Shown: positions 26,285 to 36,635, numbered from the stretch's first letter. The stretch: DNA of 64,000 nucleotides from Pandoraea iniqua (GCF_902459685.1 NZ_CABPSF010000003.1:992001-1056000); one strand, 5' to 3'. The notes: generated by a model from the sequence alone, not told the origin. Numbers and translations are program-made.

Positions 26285-26536
26285 GCTGTCGTCTCCGTCT
26301 CTATCATGGGTGGCTCACCCCCTGTCCGGCCTCTGACGGGCCGGTCATACTTGTGACATCGGCGCGGCGCGCGCCAGACTTGAGCATCCTGCGGGTTTAC
26401 GTGCCCACCCGCCAAGCCTTTGACACACGCTCGTCTTGACGCAAATCAAGCGAGCGATGCACGCCTCACCGCCGCGCAGCCGTCTTGTGCAGCAAAACCA
26501 GAGATGTACTCGACGGACTGGGGAGCCGGTCCGATG

Positions 26537-26576
26537 ATATGTCATATTTTATATATCTAAACAACTTATTCGAATT
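26537..26576 (+). promoter_or_regulatory. AT-rich leader of the TPR gene
   Basis: The 40 bp before the start codon at 26577 are almost all A and T (ATATGTCATATTTTATATATC) and probably hold the promoter. There is no Shine-Dalgarno-like sequence before the ATG and the frame is closed by TAA seven codons upstream, so the mRNA may be leaderless or nearly so. The rest of the 292-bp gap from 26285 shows nothing else. Confidence 0.35.
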
Positions 26577-26879
26577 ATGATCGAAGGTCTCGAGAAGCTA
26601 TTGGCCGCAGGCAAAGACAATGCGTTACTGCGATTCGGGCTGGGAAAAGCCTATCTGGACGCCCAGAACTTCGCGGTGGCGGCCGACCACCTCACCCATT
26701 GCGTAGCGTTCGATCCGGCGTACACCGCCGCGTGGAAGTTGCTGGGCAAGGCGCGGCAGGGGGCCGCCGACATCGACGGCGCCCGCGATGCGTGGACACG
26801 CGGCATTGCAGCGGCCCAATCGCACGGCGACCGTCAGGCGGAGAAGGAAATGACGATTTTTCTGAAACGGCTGGGCTGA
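26577..26879 (+). CDS. Small tetratricopeptide repeat protein
   Basis: Encodes 100 aa with no signal peptide. Two to three TPR helices pairs are visible: NALLRFGLGKAYLDAQNFAVAADHLTHCVAFDPAYTAAW in sections, then LLGKARQGAADIDGARDAWTRGIAAA. TPRs mediate protein-protein contacts; the partner is unknown. The start is fixed by an in-frame stop shortly upstream. The protein is short, with little outside the repeats. Confidence 0.8.
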   Translation: MIEGLEKLLAAGKDNALLRFGLGKAYLDAQNFAVAADHLTHCVAFDPAYTAAWKLLGKARQGAADIDGARDAWTRGIAAAQSHGDRQAEKEMTIFLKRLG

Positions 26880-27098
26880 CCCCGCTGAAATGGCGGGGAA
26901 GCCCGCCGGATAAGGGCTCGAGACCTCCAATGGCACCGAACCGGCGTGCACGCCATTGACGTGGTATCTTGCAGCTTACGTTTTTTGACCCGCTGGTATA
27001 CCCGAGATCGTGGTGACGGCTGTAATGATTGCGATGACTGCAATCGCCGCCGCTGCGCCGGGTCATCCATCAGTTTCCACTCGACTGCCCCGCCCAAC

Positions 27099-27731
27099 AT
27101 GCCTTCAATTGCAACCTGGCTGGCCTTCGCGCTTGTCGCCATCGGCATGGCCCTCACCCCCGGGCCGAACATGATGTATCTGATCTCGCGCTCCCTGTGT
27201 CAGGGGCCTGCGGCCGGATTGGTCTCGCTGGGCGGCGTCGCGCTCGGCTTTGTGGTCTACATGATCAGCGCCGCCTTCGGCATTACCGCCCTGCTCTTCG
27301 CGGTGCCGTTCGCGTACGACGTGCTGCGCTTCGGCGGTGCGGTCTATCTGCTCTGGCTCGCGTGGCAGGCACTCAAACCGGGCGGCCGTTCGCCGTTCGA
27401 AGTGCGCTCGCTGCCGCGCGACAGCAATCGCCGTCTGTTCCTGATGGGCCTGTTCACGAGCGTGCTCAACCCCAAGATCGCCATGCTGTATCTGGCGCTG
27501 CTGCCGCAGTTCGTACACCCGGAACATGGCAGCGTGCTCACGCAGTCGCTGGTGCTGGGGACCACGCAGATCGTATGCAGCGTGCTGGTGAATGCCAGCG
27601 TGGCGCTGTCGGCGGGTGCCATCGCGACGTTCTTCGCACAACGCCCGGCGTGGCTGCGCATTCAGCGCTGGCTGATGGGCGGTGTGCTGGGTGCGCTGGC
27701 CCTGCGCATGGCTACCGAGGCACGCCGTTGA
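27099..27731 (+). CDS. LysE/RhtB family amino-acid exporter
   Basis: Encodes 210 aa from the ATG at 27099; the longer frame adds an Arg/Cys-rich stretch that is not membrane-like. The family signature MALTPGPNMMYLISRSLCQG lies near the N-terminus. Six hydrophobic segments are expected, including GLVSLGGVALGFVVYMIS and LNPKIAMLYLALLPQF (the NPK motif). It is an inner-membrane permease of the RhtB type; substrate unknown, likely amino acids or related metabolites. Confidence 0.9.
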   Translation: MPSIATWLAFALVAIGMALTPGPNMMYLISRSLCQGPAAGLVSLGGVALGFVVYMISAAFGITALLFAVPFAYDVLRFGGAVYLLWLAWQALKPGGRSPFEVRSLPRDSNRRLFLMGLFTSVLNPKIAMLYLALLPQFVHPEHGSVLTQSLVLGTTQIVCSVLVNASVALSAGAIATFFAQRPAWLRIQRWLMGGVLGALALRMATEARR

Positions 27732-27862
27732 GTTTTTGGAGGTGGCCCGCCCCGGCGTGGCATACTTCTGCGATTTTCCGATTTGCCAAATTCGCCGCGC
27801 GGCGGGGATCCACGCAGCGCTAGGCCGGCCGGCCTGTTCCCATCCTGCAATTTTCGTTGGGT

Positions 27863-30379
27863 ATGTCCTTGAAGCATTATTTGCCGCCTCGTGCGCCGTC
27901 TGATCCGGTGCCCAGTACTACCGCTACCTCCACCCCCGCCCCCACATCCGGCACCCGCCGCGGCAGGCTCGCCCTGCGCGCCACCGGCCGCCAGCGCGGT
28001 TTCGGCACCCTCGGCGTCATCATTACCGCGTTTGCCGGGCTGGCCGTCATCGGCGCCCTGATCGTCGGCTACGCGCTGATCGTCATGCGCCCGAACCTCC
28101 CGCCGCTCGACGTCATCACCGACTACCGGCCCAAGGTGCCGCTGCGCGTGTACACGTCGGATAACGTGCTGATCGGCGAGTTTGGCGAAGAGCGCCGCAG
28201 TCTGGTCACCATCGACCAGATTCCCGATGTGATGAAAAAGGCCGTGCTCGCCATCGAGGACTACCGCTTCTACGATCACGGCGGCGTTGACTTCATCGGC
28301 ATTTTGCGAGCGGGCGTCTCCGACGTTATTCACCGCGGCGCAGCGCAGGGCGCCAGTACGATCACGATGCAGGTGGCCCGCAACTTCTTCCTCTCGCGCG
28401 AGAAGACGGCCACGCGCAAGATCTACGAAATGCTGCTCGCCTACAAGATCGAGTCGGCCCTCTCCAAAGACCAGATTCTCGAGCTGTACATGAACCAGAT
28501 CTATCTGGGTCAGCGTGCTTACGGCTTCGCGAGCGCCGCGCGTATCTACTTCGGCAAAGATCTGAAGGACATTTCGCTGGGTGAAGCGGCCATGCTGGCC
28601 GGGCTGCCCAAGGCACCGTCGGCGTACAACCCGATCGTCAATCCGAAGCGCGCCAAGATTCGTCAGGAATACATCCTCAAGCGCATGCTCGATCTGGGCT
28701 ACATCACGCGCAATCAGTATGAAGATGCCCTGCACGAGCCAATCCGTACGCGCACGGCCGGCAACGAGTACAACGTGCACGCCGAGTACGTGGCCGAAAT
28801 GGTGCGTCAGGCGGTGTACGACCAGTACAAGGACGAGACGTACACGCGCGGCCTGACGGTCATCACGACCCTCGATTCGAAGAAGCAGCAGGCGGCGTAT
28901 GAAGCGGTGCGCATGGGCGTGCTCGATTACGAGCGGCGCCACTCGTATCGTGGCCCGGAGGGCTTTGTCGAACTGCCCGCCCCGATGCCCGACCGTCAGC
29001 AGTCGATCGAAGATGCCCTGCTCGAACACCCTGACAACGGCGATCTGGTGGCCGCTGTCGTGGTGGCCGTCAGCACGTCGCAGATCACGGCGATTCCGCT
29101 CTCGGGCGATGCCGTGACCATCAGCGGCGACGGTATCGGCTTTGCTTCTCCGGCCCTGTCGGCGAAGGCTGCCGAGAAAGTGCGTATTCGTCCGGGCTCG
29201 ATCATTCGCATCATGAAGGACGCGCGCGGCAAGTGGCGCGTGACTCAATTGCCCGAGGTGCAGGGCTCGCTCGTGTCGCTCTCGCCTGACGACGGCGCGA
29301 TTCGTGCGCTGGTCGGCGGTTTCGACTTCAATCAGAGCAAGTTCAATCGTGCGACGCAGGCATGGCGTCAGCCGGGCTCGACGTTCAAGCCGGTGGTGTA
29401 CTCGGCCGCCATCGAGAAGGGCGTGAGCCCCGCGACGATGGTCATGGACGGCCCGCTCAACCTGCCGCCCGCGCAGACCGGCGGACAGGCGTGGGACCCG
29501 CACGACGACGACGCCTTCAGCGGCCCGATGACGGTGCGCGAAGGGTTGCAACGCTCGAAGAATCTGGTGGCCATCCGCTTGCTGCAATTCGCAGGCACGC
29601 AGTTCACGCAGGACTTCGCGACCCGCTTCGGCTTCGACGCCGACAAGGTGCCGCCGTATCTGCCGATGGCCCTCGGTGCCGGTCAGACGACGCCGTTGCA
29701 ATTGGCCGGTGCGTACGCTGTCTTCGCGAATGGCGGTTACCGCGTCGCGCCGTACTTGATCAGTGAAATTCGCGATGCGCGCGGCAATGTGCTGAACAAG
29801 GCCACGCCGGTCATCGCGGGCGTCAATGCCGCGCGTGCGATCTCGGCCCCCAACGCGTTCATCATGAACAGCCTGCTGCAAAGCGTGGCGCAGCGCGGCA
29901 CCGGCTCGGGCACAAACGTGCTCAAGCGCAACGATCTGGCGGGCAAGACCGGGACGACCAACGACGCGCTCGATGGCTGGTTTGCCGGCTATCAGCACTC
30001 GCTGGTGGCGGTGGCGTGGCTCGGCTTCGACCAGCCCAAGACGCTGGGCAGCCGCGAGTTCGGTGCACAACTGGCGTTGCCGGTGTGGACGAAGTACATG
30101 GGCGTCGCCCTCAACGGCGTGCCGCAGCAGCAGATGGCCATGCCCGAAGGCGTGAGCGTGGTGAACGGCGAGCTTTACGAGTCCGACAAGATGCCGGGCA
30201 ACGGCTTCGTGGCGAGCATCGGGATCGACGACAACAGCGGCGGTTTCTCGCTGCCGTTCTTCGGCAACAACGCGAACGCACCGGTCGCACCGCCGCCGGC
30301 TGCCGGTCAGCCGCCGTCGCCGGGTGGCGTGGATGCGAGCGAAAAAGCCCGTATTCTCGACATGTTCAAACATCCCTGA
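27863..30379 (+). CDS. mrcA: Penicillin-binding protein 1A (bifunctional)
   Basis: Encodes 838 aa from the ATG at 27863. A cytoplasmic Pro/Thr-rich tail is followed by one transmembrane anchor (about residues 52-76). The glycosyltransferase (GT51) domain has AIEDYRFYDHGGVDF with the catalytic Glu, and GASTITMQVARNFFLSREKT. The transpeptidase domain has SxxK in PGSTFKPVVY, SKN in GLQRSKNLVAIRL and KTGTTNDALDGWFAG. It polymerises and cross-links peptidoglycan at the periplasmic face. No pil genes are adjacent, unlike the pilM-Q-linked mrcA of many proteobacteria, so it may be an additional PBP1A copy. No Shine-Dalgarno is obvious. Confidence 0.93.
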   Translation: MSLKHYLPPRAPSDPVPSTTATSTPAPTSGTRRGRLALRATGRQRGFGTLGVIITAFAGLAVIGALIVGYALIVMRPNLPPLDVITDYRPKVPLRVYTSDNVLIGEFGEERRSLVTIDQIPDVMKKAVLAIEDYRFYDHGGVDFIGILRAGVSDVIHRGAAQGASTITMQVARNFFLSREKTATRKIYEMLLAYKIESALSKDQILELYMNQIYLGQRAYGFASAARIYFGKDLKDISLGEAAMLAGLPKAPSAYNPIVNPKRAKIRQEYILKRMLDLGYITRNQYEDALHEPIRTRTAGNEYNVHAEYVAEMVRQAVYDQYKDETYTRGLTVITTLDSKKQQAAYEAVRMGVLDYERRHSYRGPEGFVELPAPMPDRQQSIEDALLEHPDNGDLVAAVVVAVSTSQITAIPLSGDAVTISGDGIGFASPALSAKAAEKVRIRPGSIIRIMKDARGKWRVTQLPEVQGSLVSLSPDDGAIRALVGGFDFNQSKFNRATQAWRQPGSTFKPVVYSAAIEKGVSPATMVMDGPLNLPPAQTGGQAWDPHDDDAFSGPMTVREGLQRSKNLVAIRLLQFAGTQFTQDFATRFGFDADKVPPYLPMALGAGQTTPLQLAGAYAVFANGGYRVAPYLISEIRDARGNVLNKATPVIAGVNAARAISAPNAFIMNSLLQSVAQRGTGSGTNVLKRNDLAGKTGTTNDALDGWFAGYQHSLVAVAWLGFDQPKTLGSREFGAQLALPVWTKYMGVALNGVPQQQMAMPEGVSVVNGELYESDKMPGNGFVASIGIDDNSGGFSLPFFGNNANAPVAPPPAAGQPPSPGGVDASEKARILDMFKHP

Positions 30380-30438
30380 TGATTGACCGGGCTTGACCGG
30401 TCAAAGCCGCCGCAGGCTTTGGCTGGAATGCAGGACTG

Positions 30439-30465
30439 AAACGGCCGCCTTCATGGCGGCCGTTT
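30439..30465 (+). terminator. Hairpin terminator after mrcA
   Basis: AAACGGCCGCC and GGCGGCCGTTT pair around a 5-base loop, followed by GCTTTTG. It lies 60 bp after the mrcA stop. Confidence 0.85.
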
Positions 30466-30627
30466 GCTTTTGATGCCGGACGCACACGCTGCCGGGTCAC
30501 GGCCATACGCCGCCCTTCAGGACCGACTCAGGGCTTACCCGCCGTTCGCAAGAACGTACAAGTCAGCACCGGGGCGGCGCGATATGCTCACAGCCATTCG
30601 CAACCGCTTTTTGAGGTCAGCATCGTC

Positions 30628-31377
30628 ATGTCCGTCCCGTCTCGCGCGGCCAGCTTTACCGCAGGCATCCGCGACACCTTCCCGATGATCGTCGGCGCCG
30701 CGCCGTTCGGGCTGATCTTCGGGGCGTTGGTCGCCACCACGCCAATGGCCACGTGGCACGGCCAGCTCATGTCGCTGACCGTATTTGCCGGCTCCAGCCA
30801 ATTCATCGCCGCCGGACTATTCGCCACGGGCGTGGGTTACGCCGTGCTCTGGGCAACGACGTTCATCGTCAATCTGCGGCACATGCTGTACGCGGCCAAC
30901 CTGCTGCCGCACGTGCGCCACCTGAATCTGCGCTGGCGCTGCCTGCTCGGCTTCACGTTGACGGATGAGACATTTGCCGTGACGAGCAGCCATTTCCACA
31001 AGCATCCCGACGACCCGATGGGGCATTGGTACTTCCTCGGCTCCGGCTTGTCGATGTATGTGAACTGGCAGTTCTGGACGCTCGTGGGCTTGATCTTCGG
31101 GGCGGCTTTCCCGCGCTTGCAAACGCTCGGGCTCGATTTCGCGATGGTGGCAACGTTCATCGCGATCATCGTGCCGCAGATGGCGCGCATGCCATGGGCC
31201 GTGGCCACGGTGGTGGCGGGCGCCGCCGCGTATCTCTGTCAGGGGCTGCCCTACAAGCTGGGACTGCTTGTGGCGGTAACGGCCGGCATCGTGGCCGGCA
31301 TGGTGACGCTGCATGCCCGCCGGCGCGGCGACACACTGACGCGCAAATCTACGCCGGGCCCGGGAGGTGCGCAATGA
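30628..31377 (+). CDS. azlC: AzlC family branched-chain amino-acid exporter subunit
   Basis: Encodes 249 aa. The AzlC signature is visible: F-x-AGIRDTFPMIVGAAPFGLIFGAL at the N-terminus, FAGSSQFIAAGL, NLRHMLYAANL and TDETFAV. Several transmembrane segments follow. The partner AzlD gene overlaps its end by 4 bp (ATGA), so translation is coupled. The pair exports branched-chain amino acids or analogues in Bacillus and Escherichia coli (YgaZH). Confidence 0.93.
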   Translation: MSVPSRAASFTAGIRDTFPMIVGAAPFGLIFGALVATTPMATWHGQLMSLTVFAGSSQFIAAGLFATGVGYAVLWATTFIVNLRHMLYAANLLPHVRHLNLRWRCLLGFTLTDETFAVTSSHFHKHPDDPMGHWYFLGSGLSMYVNWQFWTLVGLIFGAAFPRLQTLGLDFAMVATFIAIIVPQMARMPWAVATVVAGAAAYLCQGLPYKLGLLVAVTAGIVAGMVTLHARRRGDTLTRKSTPGPGGAQ

Positions 31378-31697
31378 ACTACGTCCTCGCGATTCTCGGC
31401 ATGGCCGTGGTGACCTTCGCGGTGAAGGCCGGCATCTTCGTGCTCGGCGACCGGGTGCGCTTCCCCGAATGGCTGCGCGAGGCGCTGTCGTTCGTCCCCG
31501 TGACCGTACTCACGGCGATCATCGTGCCCATGACGCTCGCGCCGCATGGGCACGGACTCGAGCTGACGTGGCGCAATCCGCAACTGGTCGCCGCGCTCGC
31601 CGCGATTACGGTATGCGCCGCAACGCGGCATCAGTTGCTCACCATCGGCCTCGGGTTGGCCGTGTTCTTCGGCTGGCAGTTCGGTGTGTTGGGTTGA
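31374..31697 (+). CDS. azlD: AzlD family transporter subunit
   Basis: Encodes 107 aa with four hydrophobic segments (NYVLAILGMAVVTFAVKAGIF in parts, FVPVTVLTAIIVPMTL, LVAALAAITVCAATRHQ, LLTIGLGLAVFFGW), the standard AzlD layout. The ATG lies inside the azlC stop. It is the small partner of AzlC. A strong terminator follows 40 bp later. Confidence 0.92.
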   Translation: MNYVLAILGMAVVTFAVKAGIFVLGDRVRFPEWLREALSFVPVTVLTAIIVPMTLAPHGHGLELTWRNPQLVAALAAITVCAATRHQLLTIGLGLAVFFGWQFGVLG

Positions 31698-31737
31698 TGC
31701 CGCGCGGCCGGCGATCGACTCACCGGCTTAGCCATTA

Positions 31738-31768
31738 GAAAAAAGCGCCCTTGCGAGGCGCTTTTTTC
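31738..31768. terminator. Bidirectional Rho-independent terminator
   Basis: GAAAAAAGCGCC and GGCGCTTTTTTC form a perfect 12-bp stem with a 7-base loop between the convergent azlD and gshA genes. Confidence 0.95.
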
Positions 31769-31813
31769 ATTTGAACGACGTGCGGCGGTCGCTCAGTGCC
31801 GAGGGTGACAACG

Positions 31814-33466
31814 TCAGACCGACACCGTCCCGAGCGTGCCTGCGCGATACGCTGCGACGAAGGCGTCGAAGTCGCCGACTTGCGTGCGCTCCAACTCGGC
31901 TTGCGTCTCCAGCGACTTGTGGGCCAGCGTTTCGAAGTGCTCGACGATCTTGTCATCGAGCGGCATGGCGCGAAGCGTCTGCGCATGCAGCTTGCTCTGC
32001 GCCAGCGAGAACGCCTGAAACGCGCCACCCTCGACGCCGCGCAGCGGTTCGAGCGCCGCCATCACGCGGGCCGACGGCGTGAGCGTCACGTCCTGCACCT
32101 TGGCGCGTTGCACGGCCATCGTGTGGGCGTAATGCGCACCGCCACGCTGGGCGTCGAACGCGGCCGCCGTGCGGTCGATACGATCGAGCAGTTGCTCGGC
32201 CCAGTCGAACAGCGTGATGGCTTCACCGGCGCGATGCAGCACGAGGCCGGGCTTACGGCCTTCCTTGACCACGTGCGCGAAGTTGTCGCGGTTCTCCATG
32301 TTCTCGGCGTTCGAGCACGACGGGCTGTCTTCGAACGCGCAGAACAGCATGAAGGCGTCGATGAAGCGTGCCGTATCCACGTCGATACCGACCGGCTGGA
32401 ACGGGTCGATGTCGACGCAACGCACTTCCACATACTGCACACCACGACGCGCGAGTGCTTGCACCGGGCGCTCGCCGCTGTACGTCACGCGCTTCGGGCG
32501 AATCGTGGCGTAGAACTCGTTTTCGATTTGCAGCAGGTTGGTCGAGAGCTGAATCCACTCGCCATTACGCTTCGTGCCCAGCGCCTCGTACGGCGGATGC
32601 GGCTGGCTGACGGCTTGCGTGAGCGCGTCGATATAGCTCGGCAGGCAGTCGTAGCAAGGCGAGACTTCCGATTGCGCGCTGTTCTGATAGCCCAGATCGC
32701 TCATGCGCAGGCTGGTCGCGTACGGCAGACCGAGCGTGCCGGCGTCGAACGAATCGAGCCCGTGTTCGCGTCCGCGCAGGAACTCGGCATGCAGCACCGG
32801 CGATGCACCGAACAGATACATCAGCAGCCAGCTATAGCGGCGGAAGTTGCGAATCAGCGCGACATAACGCGCGGACTGATAGTCGCGAGCGGACGCCGTC
32901 GCGTCGGTGACACCCTCTTGTTCGCGCAGCAATTCCCAGACGGGTTCCGCGAGCGAGAAGTTGTAGTGAATGCCGGCGATGCATTGCATCGGCTTGCCGT
33001 AGCGCAGCGCCAGACCGCGACGGTACACGTGCTTGAGCAGGCCGATATGCGACGTGCCGTAATCGGCGATCGGAATGATCTCTTCCGGGGGCAAAGCGGG
33101 CGGCATCGAGTCGCTCCAGAGCAGTTCGGTGCCGAGCTTGCGGTAGGCGAACTGATGGATTTCGTCGAGGCGGGCGATGACTTCGGCGGCGTCGTGCTGG
33201 GGCGGCGTGATGAACTCGAGCAGCGATTCCGAATAGTCGGTCGTGATCTCTTCGTTGGTCAGGGCCGAGCCCAAGGCACGCGGATGCGGCGTGAGCGCGA
33301 GGGCGCCGTTGTCTTCGACGCGCAGCGTTTCGCGTTCGATGCCGGACAAGCCCTGTCCGAGCAGCGCGCGATGGGCGGGCTGCATGATGAGTGCGAGGCG
33401 CCGGTCGAGCACGTCACCGGCGGTCGACGCGTCGCGTCGTTCGTTCTGGCAATTCTTGTTTTCCAA
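31814..33466 (-). CDS. gshA: Glutamate-cysteine ligase (GshA, class I)
   Basis: Encodes 550 aa from a TTG start at 33466 ([12 protein letters not shown] read as Met first), preceded by GAGGGATGGAAG. This start places [11 protein letters not shown] about 45 residues in, close to the family layout; the frame extends to 33715 but with unlikely sequence, and the first ATG (33388) would lie just before the domain. Further family motifs: [40 protein letters not shown] and [11 protein letters not shown]. It makes gamma-glutamylcysteine, the first step of glutathione synthesis. Single gene, convergent with azlCD. Confidence 0.9.
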   Translation of the reverse strand: MENKNCQNERRDASTAGDVLDRRLALIMQPAHRALLGQGLSGIERETLRVEDNGALALTPHPRALGSALTNEEITTDYSESLLEFITPPQHDAAEVIARLDEIHQFAYRKLGTELLWSDSMPPALPPEEIIPIADYGTSHIGLLKHVYRRGLALRYGKPMQCIAGIHYNFSLAEPVWELLREQEGVTDATASARDYQSARYVALIRNFRRYSWLLMYLFGASPVLHAEFLRGREHGLDSFDAGTLGLPYATSLRMSDLGYQNSAQSEVSPCYDCLPSYIDALTQAVSQPHPPYEALGTKRNGEWIQLSTNLLQIENEFYATIRPKRVTYSGERPVQALARRGVQYVEVRCVDIDPFQPVGIDVDTARFIDAFMLFCAFEDSPSCSNAENMENRDNFAHVVKEGRKPGLVLHRAGEAITLFDWAEQLLDRIDRTAAAFDAQRGGAHYAHTMAVQRAKVQDVTLTPSARVMAALEPLRGVEGGAFQAFSLAQSKLHAQTLRAMPLDDKIVEHFETLAHKSLETQAELERTQVGDFDAFVAAYRAGTLGTVSV

Positions 33467-33937
33467 CTTCCATCCCTCTGGTGAGGCGCGATGCTGTACG
33501 GCATGGCTGTCGCCGCCGGTGCCTGCCACGGCAAAGCCATGATCTGTCGAGGGCACGGTGGCGTACGGTGGTCTACGGGGTGCCGATGGCCTGACGCGGC
33601 GCTCGCCGGGGCATGGCTCCGGGGGGCACTTCAGGCGCGGCACGGCGCGAATTTGGCCTGAGCATAACTGAAAACGCCAAAGCGCGTCGGACGCCGCCGA
33701 AAACGCCATTATCACGCGCCAACGCCTGCCGATCGCGAGGGCGTTGACCGTAAGCTGGTCGCGTGAGAGCGCTTCCCGGGCGGCCCGGCGGGCGCCAGCG
33801 CGACGGCCTTTTCAACGACTTTTCCCGACGACCGGTCAGGGCCGGTCAGCGTGAAATGAGAGCCTCAGTGTCAGCCTGAGTCCCCCTGCGCGAATGCCAC
33901 ATTGGCGATGGGGTCATGCGCACCGATACTGGGCAGC
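33467..33937. other. Intergenic region between divergent gshA and TSUP genes
   Basis: 471 bp of GC-rich DNA. It should carry promoters for both genes but I see no clear -35/-10 pair, terminator or repeat. ORFs here are short and unconvincing. Confidence 0.5.
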
Positions 33938-34711
33938 ATGATGAATACACAACACCTTACCGACCTCATCCCCCTGCTCTCGCTGGGGCTCGTTACCTTT
34001 TTGCTCGCCGGCTTTGTCAAAGGCGTGATCGGGCTCGGTTTGCCGACGGTTGCCGTCGGGCTGCTCGGGCTGGCAATGCCGACGGCCGAAGCTGCCGCCC
34101 TGCTGATCGTGCCTTCGTTGGTCACCAACGTCTGGCAGTTGCTCGCCGGCCCGCGTTTCATAGCGCTGGCGAAACGGCTGTGGCCGATGCTGGTGGGTAT
34201 CTGCATCGGCACGTGGGCCGGTGGCGGGTGGCTGGCAGACGGCGGAAATACGCCCGGCATTGCACTGGGCGTGGCGTTGCTGGCTTACGCGGCGCTGGGG
34301 CTCGCGGCGGTGCGTATGCGTATTCCGCAGACATGGACGAGCGGGCGCGTGAGCGCGTTGGGCGGCGGGATTGGCGTGATCACGGGGCTGGTCACGGCAG
34401 CCACCGGGGTGTTCGTGATTCCGGCGGTGCCTTTCCTGCAAGCACTCGAACTCGACAAGGACGATCTGGTGCAGGCGCTGGGTTTGTCGTTCACCGTGTC
34501 GACGGTGGCGCTCGCCGCCGGGCTGGCGCGCGACGGCATCTTTCATGGGCATGCCATCGGCGTGTCGCTGCTGGCGCTGGCACCGGCGCTCGGCGGGATG
34601 TTCTTCGGCCAATGGGTGCGTGGCCGGGTAAGCGCACCAGTGTTCCGCCGGTGCTTCTTTGTCGGTCTCGCGATGCTGGGTGCCGAGCTTGTGATTCAGC
34701 ACATGCGCTGA
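33938..34711 (+). CDS. TSUP (TauE/SafE) family transporter
   Basis: Encodes 257 aa. The start is at the double ATG 33938/33941; a TTG at 33902 is less likely. About eight hydrophobic segments, with the family's repeated pattern: LLAGFVKGVIGLGLPTVAVGLLG near the N-terminus and GGGIGVITGLVTAATGVFVIPAVPFLQ in the second half. Members move sulfite, sulfonates or organic anions. The substrate here is unknown; cysJI is 10 kb away and gives no firm link. Confidence 0.88.
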   Translation: MMNTQHLTDLIPLLSLGLVTFLLAGFVKGVIGLGLPTVAVGLLGLAMPTAEAAALLIVPSLVTNVWQLLAGPRFIALAKRLWPMLVGICIGTWAGGGWLADGGNTPGIALGVALLAYAALGLAAVRMRIPQTWTSGRVSALGGGIGVITGLVTAATGVFVIPAVPFLQALELDKDDLVQALGLSFTVSTVALAAGLARDGIFHGHAIGVSLLALAPALGGMFFGQWVRGRVSAPVFRRCFFVGLAMLGAELVIQHMR

Positions 34712-34758
34712 AGCCGGTAGGCAAGTCGCAGGCGGCGTGGGGCGAGCGCCCCACCGCA

Positions 34759-36447
34759 TCACTTCAAGTCGGCGAAATCGACATCCCAGAATTCAAGTTC
34801 GCGCCGGGCGTCGAGACTTCGCCCCTCTTCCGTACGGCGCAGTTCGACGCGTCGAATCTTGCCCGAAATGGTCTTCGGCAATTCACAGAACTCCAGACGG
34901 CGAATGCGCTTGTACGGTGCCAGATGATCGCGGCAGAAGCGGAGGATATCGAGTGCAAGCTTATCGTCCGCGACGAAACCGGTGCGAAGCGACACGAACG
35001 CCTTGGGTACGGCGAGCCGCACGGGGTCGGGGCTGGGCACGACACCCGCCTCTGCCACGGCCGGGTGCTTGATCAGTTCGCTTTCGAGCTCGAATGGGCT
35101 GATTCGATAATCCGAGGCTTTGAACACATCGTCGGCGCGCCCGACGTAGGTGTAGTAACCGTGGTCGTCGCGCATGGCGACGTCGCCCGTGCGGTAGTAG
35201 CCATCGCGCATGACGTCGGCGGTTTTCTCCGGATCGTCTTCGTAGCCTTGCATGAGTCCGGTCGGGCGCTGCGAGATGACGAGTGCGATCTCCCCTTCGT
35301 CGGCCGGCACGCCATCGTGGTCGAGCAAGACGACACGATAGCCGGGCATCGGCCGCCCCATCGCCCCGGCCTTGACGGGTTGTCCCGGCGAGTTGCCGAT
35401 CTGGCAGCACGTTTCGGTTTGTCCGTAGCCGTCGCGAATCGTGATGTTCCACGCCCGTTTGACCTGATCGATCACTTCGGGATTGAGCGGCTCGCCTGCG
35501 CCGATCAGTTCGCGGAATTTCACCGGGTGCCGGGCAAGGTCTTCCTGAATCATCATCCGCCACACGGTGGGCGGCGCGCAGAGGGTTGTGACGCCACAGC
35601 GCGCGGCGGTCTCGAGTGCGGCGCGCGCGTCGAAGCGTGAGAAGTTGTAGATAAAGATCGTCGCGCCCGCGTTCCAAGGGGCGAAGAAGCAGCTCCACGC
35701 GTGCTTGGCCCAGCCGGGTGAGCTGATGTTCCAGTGCACGTCGCCCGGTTGCAGGCCGAGCCAGTACATGGTGGCGAGGTGCCCGACCGGATAACTTTGA
35801 TGCGTGTGCAGCACGAGCTTCGGACGCGACGTAGTGCCCGACGTGAAGTACAGCAGCAGCGGATCGGTGGCGAGCGTGGTGCCCTCGGGCGTGAACGTAT
35901 CGGGTTCGTCGTAGGCGGGCGCGAGAGAAGTCCAGCCATCGGGCGGATGTTCGCCGACGGCAATGCGTTGGTAGTTGCCGGGCAGGTTGTCGAACTTGGG
36001 CGCGTCGCGTGTGGTGGTGACGACATGGCGCACGCGGCCGCGTTCGATGCGATCGACGAGATCGCCGGCGGCGAGCAACGTGGTGGCGGGAATCATGACG
36101 GCGCCGAGTTTCATGCAGGCGAGCATGAGGTCCCAGAGTTCGACCTGATTAGGCAGCATCAACAGCACGCAGTCGCCACGCGCGACGCCTTGGGCGCGCA
36201 GGAAGTTAGCGACCTGATTTGAACGGGCGGACATCTGAGCGAAAGAGAGGCGCGTTTCGCTGCCGTCTTCTTCGACGACCCAGAGGGCGGGTTGGGCGTT
36301 GTTCTGTGCTTGCGGATCGAAGAAGTCGAGGGCCCAGTTGAAGCGGGTAAGCACGGGCCAGCGGAAGTCACGGTACGCCACGTCGTAGTGGGCGCGCTGC
36401 GCGAGCAAGAGGTCACGTGCGGCGTCGAATCCCTGGATATGCGGCAT
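34759..36447 (-). CDS. AMP-dependent acyl-CoA synthetase (medium-chain type)
   Basis: Encodes 562 aa from the ATG at 36447 (GGAG upstream). The AMP-binding P-loop is LLYFTSGTTSRPKLVLHTH, the adenylate motif is DGYGQTETCCQ, the hinge and C-terminal domain begin at YYRTGDVAMRDDHGYYTYVGRADDV, and the catalytic Lys lies in LPKTISGKIRR. HWNISSPGWAKHAWSCFFAPW is typical of medium-chain and benzoate-type synthetases. It should activate a carboxylic acid to its CoA ester in the cytoplasm. No linked beta-oxidation genes, so the substrate is open. The 47-bp gap to the convergent TSUP gene shows no strong terminator. Confidence 0.88.
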   Translation of the reverse strand: MPHIQGFDAARDLLLAQRAHYDVAYRDFRWPVLTRFNWALDFFDPQAQNNAQPALWVVEEDGSETRLSFAQMSARSNQVANFLRAQGVARGDCVLLMLPNQVELWDLMLACMKLGAVMIPATTLLAAGDLVDRIERGRVRHVVTTTRDAPKFDNLPGNYQRIAVGEHPPDGWTSLAPAYDEPDTFTPEGTTLATDPLLLYFTSGTTSRPKLVLHTHQSYPVGHLATMYWLGLQPGDVHWNISSPGWAKHAWSCFFAPWNAGATIFIYNFSRFDARAALETAARCGVTTLCAPPTVWRMMIQEDLARHPVKFRELIGAGEPLNPEVIDQVKRAWNITIRDGYGQTETCCQIGNSPGQPVKAGAMGRPMPGYRVVLLDHDGVPADEGEIALVISQRPTGLMQGYEDDPEKTADVMRDGYYRTGDVAMRDDHGYYTYVGRADDVFKASDYRISPFELESELIKHPAVAEAGVVPSPDPVRLAVPKAFVSLRTGFVADDKLALDILRFCRDHLAPYKRIRRLEFCELPKTISGKIRRVELRRTEEGRSLDARRELEFWDVDFADLK

Positions 36448-36635
36448 CGCTTGTCTCCAAGCCTCGATAGGCAGGATTCCATTATGAGGAGGCCCCCTGA
36501 ATGCGACATTCGGGATAACCATCATGGGGTTCAGGTGTGCGCTGGCGACGGATGCGAGAGCGATGCAGGAGGAGGACGCCTCGGGCGTGTGATGTAGGAG
36601 GAAGAAAAAATATGCGGAGAATGCGCACAGACGCT

